From assembly GCA_012797215.1 (NCBI GenBank), contig JAAZPN010000119.1, positions 1-9,639 on the forward strand: a stretch of DNA of 9,639 nt, written 5' to 3'. The translations under genes were made by a program, and so were the position numbers. A model generated the notes under the pieces. That model searched no databases, had not been told where the DNA came from, and saw nothing but the letters and a program-made list of their open reading frames with translations. Source of the stretch: Chloroflexota bacterium. Lineage in GTDB: Bacteria > Chloroflexota > Anaerolineae > Anaerolineales > Anaerolineaceae. Of this stretch, positions 1 to 5,332 are shown in pieces; position 1 is the first letter of the stretch; each line of letters opens with the position of its first letter.

Positions 1-423
1 GGGCCGGAAATGCGCGGCGGAACCGCCAACTGCACCGTCGTTATCTCAGATCGGGAAATTGGCTCGCCTTCGGTCAAGTATCCTAAAGCCGTCCTGGCGA
101 TGAATTTGCCCTCGCTGGATAAATACGAGCCGCTGATGGCCACGGGAGGGTGCCTGATTGTCAACCAATCCATGGTGAACCGCGCTGTGACACGCGCAGA
201 TTTGCGCGTGGTGGTGCTGCCTGCCAATGCAATCGCGATGGAAATCGGCAATGAGCGCGCCACCAATATGGTGATGCTTGGAGCCTTGATGGCCAATATG
301 GATATTTTGCCGGAAGGGGCGCTGGAACGCGCGCTGAAAGCGCACACATCCCAACGCCTGCAAAAATTCGTGGACATGAACACCCGCGCGGTGGCCCGCG
401 GGGCCGAATACCGGGCTAAATAG
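1..423 (+). CDS. 2-oxoacid:ferredoxin oxidoreductase, gamma subunit (3' part)
   Basis: The reading frame is open from the first base and ends in TAG at 421-423, so the 5' end lies outside the window; 140 residues are visible. The first visible residues read GPEMRGGTANCTVVIS, followed by an EIGSP motif. This is the conserved signature of the gamma subunit/domain of pyruvate, 2-oxoglutarate and 2-ketoisovalerate ferredoxin oxidoreductases, and it is closest in feel to KorC/VorC-type subunits. These enzymes perform CoA-dependent oxidative decarboxylation of 2-oxoacids in the cytoplasm with ferredoxin as electron acceptor. Separate gamma subunits are usually about 180 residues, so about 40 N-terminal residues should be missing. 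Alpha and beta subunit genes would be expected upstream, outside this window. The exact 2-oxoacid substrate cannot be decided from this fragment, so no gene symbol is given. A strong terminator follows 18 bp downstream, marking the end of the operon. Confidence 0.92.
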   Translation, partial: GPEMRGGTANCTVVISDREIGSPSVKYPKAVLAMNLPSLDKYEPLMATGGCLIVNQSMVNRAVTRADLRVVVLPANAIAMEIGNERATNMVMLGALMANMDILPEGALERALKAHTSQRLQKFVDMNTRAVARGAEYRAK

Positions 424-441
424 CCTGCCTGAATTTACATA

Positions 442-470
442 CTGCCCGGTTGCCGCCGGGCAGTTTTTTT
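442..470 (+). terminator. Rho-independent terminator of the oxidoreductase operon
   Basis: A perfect 8-bp GC-rich stem, CTGCCCGG (442-449) with CCGGGCAG (456-463), has a 6-nt loop and is followed directly by seven T residues (464-470). It lies 18 bp after the stop codon of the oxidoreductase gene and before the promoter of the next gene. This is a classic intrinsic terminator. Confidence 0.93.
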
Positions 471-499
471 GGGCTCAGGCAGGCGTTGGTTAACGCTTG

Positions 500-505
500 T
501 ATAAT
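500..505 (+). promoter_or_regulatory. -10 promoter element before the PH-like membrane protein
   Basis: A perfect TATAAT sits just after the upstream terminator, with TG immediately before it. No convincing -35 hexamer lies 16-18 bp upstream. Transcription would start near 512, only about five bases before the ATG at 517. A short AAGG (507-510) lies 6 nt before the ATG but would fall upstream of that start point. Either the mRNA is nearly leaderless, or another upstream promoter supplies a transcript carrying this weak ribosome binding site. Confidence 0.55.
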
Positions 506-516
506 TAAGGTCTCTT

Positions 517-1398
517 ATGGAAAACGTGTTTTTTCCCTCCAGACGACTTGGATTGTGGGTGAGCGCGATTCTGCTCCTCTCGGCAGCTGCCCTGCTCTTG
601 CTGCTTGTTTTGAACCCGGCAATTGTCGGGCTTGCCCTGATGCTCCCGTGGAAGCTTTTGATTGGAGGCTTGCTGACAATACTAATCGTCAGGGTGGCCT
701 CACGCGCGTACAGGCTGCTTACAACGCGTTACATCCTGGGGCGCGGTGGGTTAGCGCTGCGTTGGGGGCTGCGGCGGGAGGTTATCCCAATGCCAGCTAT
801 CCAATGGATCCGCCCGGTTTCAGATTTCCAATCGAAGCTGCCGCTGCCAATGGGCAGGCTGCCGGGCATGGTTTTTGGCAGCCGCAAAGTACCCGGGTTG
901 GGTTTGGTGGAATATGCCGCGACAGACGCGCGTTCTTTGCTGCTGGCTGCCGCTTCCGGAAAGTATTATGCCATTTCTCCCGCGGAATCTGAAGCCTTTC
1001 TGGGCTTATACGAGCGCTTGAGTGAACTGGGCAGCCTCAGCCCTTACGAAGCGCGCTCCGAAAGTATGCGCACCTTGTGGAAAAAAATCTGGCAGGAAAA
1101 ACCAACCCGAAATCTGCTGGCGGGAGGTTTGACGGCGGCTGTGTTGGTAATAACGCTGGCGTTCTTGCTGGCGTCCAGCCGCTCTGAAATCACCTGGATT
1201 ACGCTTGATCGCGTGCCCTCCAATCAACTCTTTCTTTTCGCGTTTTTCAGCCTGTTCATTTGGTTGTTGAATGCAGGGGTGGGTCTGTACTTTCACCTGC
1301 GCGGCGGGGTGGAAAAAGCCATGATTTATCTGTTTTGGGCTGGTTCCATCCTGGTTTCTTTGCTTTTAGCTGCCGCTATGCTTATTCTGGCATTATAA
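517..1398 (+). CDS. Membrane protein with bacterial PH-like domain
   Basis: A 293-residue protein of unassigned function. Two hydrophobic segments lie near the N-terminus (about residues 12-32 and 36-60) and three near the C-terminus (about 198-219, 236-260 and 267-291), giving five predicted membrane helices. Between them is a soluble domain (about 63-175). It contains a YRLLTTRYIL strand, a basic RREVIPMPAIQ stretch, and a later segment running from GLVEYAATD to YYAISPAESEAFL. This order (strand, basic loop, 'TD' turn, 'ISP...FL') resembles the bacterial PH domain group (bPH_5-like) often flanked by membrane helices. The role of such proteins is mostly unknown; membrane-associated scaffolding or envelope stress functions have been proposed for relatives. 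It is followed by the LCP-like gene in the same direction after 143 bp, in which a separate promoter candidate lies. ATG 517 is chosen because it directly precedes the first helix and follows the -10 element. The PH assignment is moderate and the membrane topology is secure. Confidence 0.8.
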   Translation: MENVFFPSRRLGLWVSAILLLSAAALLLLLVLNPAIVGLALMLPWKLLIGGLLTILIVRVASRAYRLLTTRYILGRGGLALRWGLRREVIPMPAIQWIRPVSDFQSKLPLPMGRLPGMVFGSRKVPGLGLVEYAATDARSLLLAAASGKYYAISPAESEAFLGLYERLSELGSLSPYEARSESMRTLWKKIWQEKPTRNLLAGGLTAAVLVITLAFLLASSRSEITWITLDRVPSNQLFLFAFFSLFIWLLNAGVGLYFHLRGGVEKAMIYLFWAGSILVSLLLAAAMLILAL

Positions 1399-1485
1399 AT
1401 GCATGCAATCATAGGTGCAGACCTAAGGACAATGACCGAAGGGAACGCGATGAAAGCTGGCAGACCCGGCAAGGACGGGAATCCA

Positions 1486-1494
1486 TGCTATAAT
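1486..1494 (+). promoter_or_regulatory. Extended -10 promoter before the LCP-like/SLT operon
   Basis: TGCTATAAT is a full extended -10 element (TGn plus a perfect TATAAT). Transcription would begin near 1501, giving a leader of about 41 nt before the ATG at 1542. No good -35 hexamer is visible, which extended -10 promoters tolerate. The element lies in the gap after the PH-like gene and would drive 1542-2795 and 2817-4655 together. Confidence 0.6.
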
Positions 1495-1541
1495 TTTGAA
1501 ACACACGGAGTGAAGCCACCCCGTATTTTGGCATTGATGCT

Positions 1542-2795
1542 ATGAGAGCGCCGCGCACTTTAATATCCAAATATTCCGGTTACGCGAAGTGCCTGCTGTT
1601 AGTGTTGGCAGCCGCTGCCCTCCTGACAGGCTGCGCGCGCGCGGCGGAAACGCCAACCCCGCTTGCCTTTCCTGTGCAGATGGACGCAACGACTTCACCG
1701 TCCCAGACCCCTACCCCTGAGGTATGGAATACTTTCGCGCCTCCCAGCATTGACCCTGTAACGCCTGTCCCACCCGCGGCTGCGCGCTTAGCGCTGCCAG
1801 AGGACGTTGAAATTTGGCTGTTCTCAGGTTCAGACCAGGAAGCCCCATACCGGGGGCGCACGGAAGCGTTTCATCTGGCCTTTGTCAATAAGAGGCTCTC
1901 CAAGGCCAGCGTGATTTCCATCCCGGGGAACCTGTTCCTTTACATACCGGGGTACACGATGCAGCGCCTGAATACCGCATACGCGCTGGGCGGAATGAAC
2001 CTGGTGCGGGAGACGCTCGCGTATAACTTTGGAATAAAACCAGACCGCTTCGTGGTCGCCCATCCGCAGGAATTTGGCTGGCTGGTGGATGACCTGGGCG
2101 GCGTGGATGTCAGCGTCTTGCTGCCCATACGCGATGCCTGCGGCGGCTTGCCGTCCGGCTTGCACAGCATGAATGGTCAGAAGGCTTTGTGCTATGTGTC
2201 GTACCTTTCGGGGGATGACTCGATTGACCGAACGAGAAGACAGCAGCAGATGCTGCAATTGCTCTTTACTAAATTAGTCCAAAATGGAAGGTTGGTTAAG
2301 CTGCCGGCCATGTACGTCTCGTACAGCGCTCAGTTGGACACTGATTTTCCGCTGGCGGAACTGCTGCTGAACATCCCACTCTTCCTGCGTTTGGGAGACC
2401 CGCAGCGGCTGAGCTACTATTTGCTCGGCTGGAACGAACTGCGAAGCTGGGAACTGCCGGACAATACCCAGACCAAAGTGCTTCTACCAGACGCAGAGGC
2501 GGTGAACGCAGTTTTCGCGCGGGCGCTGGAAGATGTGCTTGAAGCCAGCCCTTTAGGCGAGATTGTGCTCACCTATGAAGCCCAGCTGACAGAAGCATCG
2601 GCTTTCACGCCTACGCCGCTGACGCCAATGGTAACGGGGAGTCTGCCTGTGATAACGGGCACTCCGACACCTACGCGCACGCTGCCGCCCGGCGTCACGC
2701 CGACGCCCGGCGTAACGCGCAGCCCGATACCGACCGCCATATTTCCGACCCCGTATCCTGTGAACACCCCCACAGATTCGGGTGAGTATCCGTAA
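1542..2795 (+). CDS. LytR-CpsA-Psr (LCP)-like lipoprotein with Thr-Pro-rich tail
   Basis: A 417-residue predicted lipoprotein. A basic N-terminus and hydrophobic stretch (18-28) end in a lipobox, L28-T29-G30-C31, so it should be lipid-anchored on the outer face of the cytoplasmic membrane. A Thr/Pro-rich spacer follows (37-80). Residues 90-245 match the LCP fold in motif order: a strand, VISIPGN (124-130), LNTAYALGG (143-151), EFGWLVDDLGGVDV (177-190), MNGQKALCYVS (210-220), DSIDRTRRQQQ (226-236). LCP enzymes transfer glycopolymers from polyprenyl-pyrophosphate carriers to peptidoglycan or other acceptors. Key substrate-binding positions differ here: the usual SIPRD is SIPGN, and the Arg after 'YV' is Ser, while R230 and R233 are kept. 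Activity is therefore doubtful. The C-terminus (356-417) is Thr-Pro-rich and ends in EYP. The start has no clear ribosome binding site, but an in-frame stop at 1497 limits upstream alternatives. It lies 21 bp before the transglycosylase gene, probably in the same operon. Confidence 0.85.
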   Translation: MRAPRTLISKYSGYAKCLLLVLAAAALLTGCARAAETPTPLAFPVQMDATTSPSQTPTPEVWNTFAPPSIDPVTPVPPAAARLALPEDVEIWLFSGSDQEAPYRGRTEAFHLAFVNKRLSKASVISIPGNLFLYIPGYTMQRLNTAYALGGMNLVRETLAYNFGIKPDRFVVAHPQEFGWLVDDLGGVDVSVLLPIRDACGGLPSGLHSMNGQKALCYVSYLSGDDSIDRTRRQQQMLQLLFTKLVQNGRLVKLPAMYVSYSAQLDTDFPLAELLLNIPLFLRLGDPQRLSYYLLGWNELRSWELPDNTQTKVLLPDAEAVNAVFARALEDVLEASPLGEIVLTYEAQLTEASAFTPTPLTPMVTGSLPVITGTPTPTRTLPPGVTPTPGVTRSPIPTAIFPTPYPVNTPTDSGEYP

Positions 2796-2797
2796 CA

Positions 2798-2803
2798 GAG
2801 GAA
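2798..2803 (+). promoter_or_regulatory. Ribosome binding site of the transglycosylase gene
   Basis: GAGGAA follows the LCP-like stop codon by 2 bp. It is the only Shine-Dalgarno-like sequence near the next gene, but lies 13 nt before ATG 2817 and 19 nt before the in-frame ATG 2823, longer than the usual 5-9 nt. Translational coupling to the upstream gene could compensate. A non-ATG start (ATT at 2808) would fit the spacing better but is unlikely. Confidence 0.4.
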
Positions 2804-2816
2804 CAAAATTGTTCTG

Positions 2817-4655
2817 ATGCAAATGGACGCAAAAAAAACAACACGAACCACAGTCTTGAGCAGAATTATTCTGGTCTGTGTTTTCGTGCTGGTTGTTCTG
2901 AACCCGGCACCGGTGGAGTCCATACCTTTGCCCTCTGAAGGCCCGCAGCGCTCGGTGGTGCTGACAGTGGATTACACCACCTATGAGTGGTGGCTGCTCT
3001 CCTGGAAAACCTCGCAAGTGGTCTGCCAGATTTACGTCGAGCATGAATCCTGGCCGGATGACAGCGAAGTTTTATACTACTGCGGCAGTACCATCCTCAG
3101 CCAGTGGCAGCGGACTTCGGCCTGCGTTTTCGACAGCCTTATCACCAATCCCCAGCAGTGCCCCGGGCTTTATCTGCACCTGGCAAATGTCACGCCTTCC
3201 ACGCGCAAGGTGGAGGTAAAACTGCCGCCTGCCGAGGTGTTGATTTCCATTGTCGGATGCGGCAATGCCCCCGGCGATAATCAATGCACTTCTCTGCCAT
3301 TTTTGCGCATGGAGGCCTTTGAGCCTCTGCCCAACGAACAAATCATCCAAATCTTAGGCACGCTGAACGGACTGCCGTTCACCTGCCCTGGTCAAATCTG
3401 CGACTTGCCGCTTTCCCCGACCGGCATGAACGGCGTTGAAATAGTTTTCTGGGCGGAATCCAGCTATGGCGACGCGAGCGAAAAATTCACCGCGCAAGTG
3501 CGCGTGATACCCTGGGGGGAATTTGCCAATCCCGAAGCGCTTTCCGCGGACCAACCTGTTTACTACGTGGACGTACTAAGTTCGCAATACCAGCAAGACA
3601 ATCTCTCCAGCTGCTCCAATATCTGGCAGGCATTTTTGCCAGTGGACGGCGCGCCGACCTGGCTGAACACGCCGCTGTTATCCGAAAATTTGATTTCTGT
3701 GAACGAGTATTACTTGCTGGCTGGCTCGCTCATTAAACAAGGATTGGTGAATGCCAGTGCCTGTGAGCGCGGTGGGCTGCAAGCCAACGGCGCGGCCAAC
3801 GTCTGTGGAATGGAATTGGCGCGTCCGTACGTGAATGAATGGCAAAACCGCTTTGACGCTGAGATTTTGCAGGTTGCTACTGATACCGGCGTGCCCGCCC
3901 AGCTGATGAAAAACATCTTCAGCAGGGAAAGTCAATTTTGGCCGGGGATTTACGCCAAGGTTCAGGAAGCTGGCTTGGGTCAGCTGACAGAGCTGGGAGC
4001 GGACGCGGTGCTGTTGTGGAATCCAGATTTCTTTACGCAGTTCTGTCCGCTGGTGCTTTCCGCCGAGACCTGTCAACGCGGGTTTGGTAACCTGGATGAA
4101 GCCCAGCAGGCGATGCTGCGCGGCGCGCTGGTGCAGAAAGTGAACGCGAGCTGCCCGGATTGCCCGGTGGGGATTGACCTGACCCAGGCCAACTTCAGCA
4201 TCAGCATCTTCGCGCGCGGGCTGCTGGCTAATTGCGAACAGGTCAACCAAATTGTCTATAACGCCACCGGCAAGAACGCTGGTCTGCTATCTACTTATGA
4301 AGATTTGTGGAAATTTACCCTACTAAATTACAACGCGGGTTCCGGCTGCCTGTCGCGGGCCATCCGCCAAACGGTTATCAATAAACAGCCGCTGATTTGG
4401 GGAAACGTGGTGCAATATCTGGAACCTGTGTGCCAGGCCGGGATTGCTTATGTGGACGACATCAGCAATATGCCAGTGGTCTCGGAGCCGGGCATCGGGG
4501 ACTTGCTGGCCACGCCAAACCCTGAGGTTGTAGTCATCACGCCGACACCCGTGCCGACCTTGATGCCGACTATCACGCCCACCTCAATTTATCCGAGCCC
4601 AACGCCGCCCGGATACCCGGTGGTAACCCCTACACCCTTGCCTGAATACCCGTAA
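2817..4655 (+). CDS. Exported cysteine-rich SLT-type lytic transglycosylase-like protein
   Basis: A 612-residue protein. A basic N-terminus and hydrophobic segment (about 16-30) form a signal peptide or membrane anchor. Residues 45-340 are largely strand-forming and match no family I recognise. Residues 343-550 carry the order of a lytic transglycosylase (SLT/lysozyme-like) domain: DTGVPAQLMKNIFSRES with candidate catalytic Glu371, then AGLGQLTE (385-392), then LLNYNAGSG (502-510), the counterpart of the usual 'AYNAG'. Such enzymes cleave the MurNAc-GlcNAc bond of peptidoglycan, forming 1,6-anhydroMurNAc. The E371-to-Tyr505 distance is 134 residues, against roughly 75 in classical SLT domains, so the domain carries an insertion. 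Outside the signal segment there are 18 cysteines spread through the chain. The C-terminus (about 566-612) is Thr-Pro-rich and ends in EYP, as in the upstream LCP-like protein. It probably works in the envelope with that partner. The SLT call is good; activity and target are inferred. Confidence 0.82.
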   Translation: MQMDAKKTTRTTVLSRIILVCVFVLVVLNPAPVESIPLPSEGPQRSVVLTVDYTTYEWWLLSWKTSQVVCQIYVEHESWPDDSEVLYYCGSTILSQWQRTSACVFDSLITNPQQCPGLYLHLANVTPSTRKVEVKLPPAEVLISIVGCGNAPGDNQCTSLPFLRMEAFEPLPNEQIIQILGTLNGLPFTCPGQICDLPLSPTGMNGVEIVFWAESSYGDASEKFTAQVRVIPWGEFANPEALSADQPVYYVDVLSSQYQQDNLSSCSNIWQAFLPVDGAPTWLNTPLLSENLISVNEYYLLAGSLIKQGLVNASACERGGLQANGAANVCGMELARPYVNEWQNRFDAEILQVATDTGVPAQLMKNIFSRESQFWPGIYAKVQEAGLGQLTELGADAVLLWNPDFFTQFCPLVLSAETCQRGFGNLDEAQQAMLRGALVQKVNASCPDCPVGIDLTQANFSISIFARGLLANCEQVNQIVYNATGKNAGLLSTYEDLWKFTLLNYNAGSGCLSRAIRQTVINKQPLIWGNVVQYLEPVCQAGIAYVDDISNMPVVSEPGIGDLLATPNPEVVVITPTPVPTLMPTITPTSIYPSPTPPGYPVVTPTPLPEYP

Positions 4656-4680
4656 AAGCCGGAAATTGAGGGGGTTTTAC
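4652..4680. terminator. Possible bidirectional terminator between convergent genes
   Basis: GTAAAA (4652-4657) and TTTTAC (4675-4680) are inverted copies. Within them CC and GG can also pair after one mismatch. The structure covers the stop codons of both convergent genes (TAA at 4653-4655 on plus, TAA at 4677-4679 on minus). The stem is short and AT-rich, so termination efficiency is uncertain. Confidence 0.35.
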
Positions 4681-4889
4681 TCGCCTGAGCGCAGGGTTTC
4701 CAGCTGAGCTTCCAGCTCCGCGCGTTTCTCTTCGCCGGCCTGGCGAACTTCTTCCCGAATTCTTTGCACGGCTTCTTGCAGCTTGCCTTTTAGTTCGCTG
4801 CCTCTGGCTGGCGTGTACAACAAAACCAACGCGCTTCCCAGCAGTCCGCCCAGGATTGCTCCTGTCAACCAAGATTGTGATTTGCTCAT
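4677..4889 (-). CDS. YtxH-like small membrane protein
   Basis: A 70-residue protein on the minus strand. Residues 8-26 form one membrane segment with small-residue packing (GAILGGLLGSALVLL), followed by YTPARGSELK (25-34) and a charged, helix-forming tail rich in Glu, Arg, Lys and Gln (35-68) that could form a coiled coil. The order 'Gly-rich helix, then P-x-x-G-x-E-L-(K/R), then charged helix' is typical of YtxH-domain proteins, usually 70-130 residues long. Their function is poorly known; some are linked to general stress responses. The start at 4889 is supported by AAAGGA (4896-4901) 6 nt upstream and a TATAAT further upstream on the same strand. It is convergent with the transglycosylase gene, with stop codons 21 bp apart. 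Confidence 0.83.
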   Translation of the reverse strand: MSKSQSWLTGAILGGLLGSALVLLYTPARGSELKGKLQEAVQRIREEVRQAGEEKRAELEAQLETLRSGE

Positions 4890-4917
4890 ATCGTTTCCTT
4901 TGCTTGTTTCCTGACTG

Positions 4918-4923
4918 ATTATA
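4918..4923 (-). promoter_or_regulatory. -10 promoter element of the YtxH-like gene (minus strand)
   Basis: ATTATA on the plus strand reads TATAAT on the minus strand. Transcription would start near 4911, giving a leader of about 22 nt that contains the AAAGGA ribosome binding site. No clear -35 hexamer is visible. This gene thus has a conventional leader, unlike some of its neighbours. Confidence 0.55.
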
Positions 4924-4951
4924 AGGTATTTTGCCGCGCTTGGTTCGTAAA

Positions 4952-4976
4952 AGCTTCATCACACCCGGCTGAAGCT
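4952..4976. repeat. 7-bp inverted repeat with 11-nt loop
   Basis: AGCTTCA (4952-4958) is followed by its exact reverse complement TGAAGCT (4970-4976). There is no T-tract on either side, so it is not an obvious terminator. It lies upstream of the minus-strand -10 element, where it could serve as an operator or simply be chance. Confidence 0.4.
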
Positions 4977-5014
4977 GATGCCTTGTCTTGGCGGTCAAGG
5001 TGTCGTTGCGTGAT

Positions 5015-5197
5015 TCGTCATCGCGAGCCCCCGCTGTATAGGACTTCATCCGGTCAAGACCGTTGGTATGTGGCGCAACAATACCCAAGGGGCACGATGT
5101 CTGCCCTTAAGGCATCAGGAGGCAGGCCGTCCCTGCGCCCGCGGACTACAGGATCCTTCGCTGGCGACCTGTGCCCAAAGGGATATCAGGATGACGA
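5015..5197. repeat. Decayed intergenic repeat element (MITE- or palindrome-like)
   Basis: The left end, TCGTCATCGCGAGCCCC (from 5015), and right end, CAGGATGACGAGG (ending near 5199), resemble the ends of the dispersed non-coding repeats of many bacterial genomes that contain 'GTCATTGCGAG' and 'TCAGGATGAC'. An internal CCTTCGCTGGCGA (about 5156-5168) fits the 'CTTCGCTGCGCTC' segment of such repeats. TCGTCATC (5015-5022) and GATGACGA (5190-5197) are exact inverted copies bracketing the block. Smaller hairpins lie inside, such as CGGTC/GACCG (5051-5062) and GGGCA/TGCCC (5090-5106). The resemblance is from memory, and the copy seems degenerate. Confidence 0.4.
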
Positions 5198-5240
5198 GGG
5201 GCTTTTACCAGCGCCCAGGATTACATGGGCGGAGCGGCCA

Positions 5241-5269
5241 TTTACACAATTCTTCGAAAATGTTAATAC
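5241..5269 (+). promoter_or_regulatory. Candidate dnaK promoter
   Basis: TTTACA (5241-5246) differs from the -35 consensus at one base. After 17 bp comes TAATAC (5264-5269), a weak -10 preceded by TG at 5261-5262 in the extended -10 position. Transcription would begin near 5276, with a leader of about 57 nt. Another candidate -10, TATATT (5289-5294), lacks a matching -35. Confidence 0.4.
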
Positions 5270-5317
5270 GCTTCTATCGTTTGCCCGGTATATTTTTAAC
5301 CAGTGAATCTAAAGTAT

Positions 5318-5323
5318 AAGGAG
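5318..5323 (+). promoter_or_regulatory. Ribosome binding site that sets the dnaK start
   Basis: AAGGAG lies 9 nt before ATG 5333. A GTG at 5303 is in frame and would add ten residues, but it would place this Shine-Dalgarno inside the coding region. DnaK proteins begin '[11 protein letters not shown]', so ATG 5333 is the start. Confidence 0.9.
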
Positions 5324-5332
5324 ATTTTGCAT

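Larger units (their letters stand above)
4890..5332. other. 443-bp intergenic region rich in inverted repeats
   Basis: I find no convincing gene here. The two open frames on the plus strand (about 4983-5306 and 5068-5319) have shuffled, basic, low-conservation translations and no domain signs, and both are out of frame with dnaK. The region holds the minus-strand promoter (4918-4923), an inverted repeat AGCTTCA/TGAAGCT (4952-4958 with 4970-4976), a decayed repeat-like block (5015-5197), and the dnaK promoter and ribosome binding site on the right. No CIRCE heat-shock operator (TTAGCACTC-N9-GAGTGCTAA) is visible. Confidence 0.7.

Noticed and set aside
450..992. Overlapping 180-residue open frame on the plus strand
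   Set aside because: It is out of frame with the PH-like membrane protein gene (517-1398), begins inside the upstream terminator, and its translation shows no domain; the membrane protein frame has clear helices and a promoter.
2608..2770. DNA tandem repeat or CRISPR-like array
   Set aside because: The periodicity comes from Thr and Pro codons in an in-frame protein tail; there are no regular spacers or repeat units. The same applies to 4536-4650 and 7748-7870.
2573..2923. Minus-strand frame rich in Gly-Val repeats, possibly a repeat protein
   Set aside because: The Gly-Val pattern is the antisense reading of the Thr-Pro codons in the LCP-like tail. The same occurs opposite the linker at 7631-7897.
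4983..5319. Two overlapping open frames in the region upstream of dnaK
   Set aside because: Translations are rich in Arg, Pro and Cys without domain signs, lack ribosome binding sites, and overlap the palindromic repeat-like block.
5303..5332. GTG start giving DnaK ten extra residues
   Set aside because: The extension would cover the AAGGAG ribosome binding site, and DnaK proteins begin at the [10 protein letters not shown] position, which is ATG 5333.
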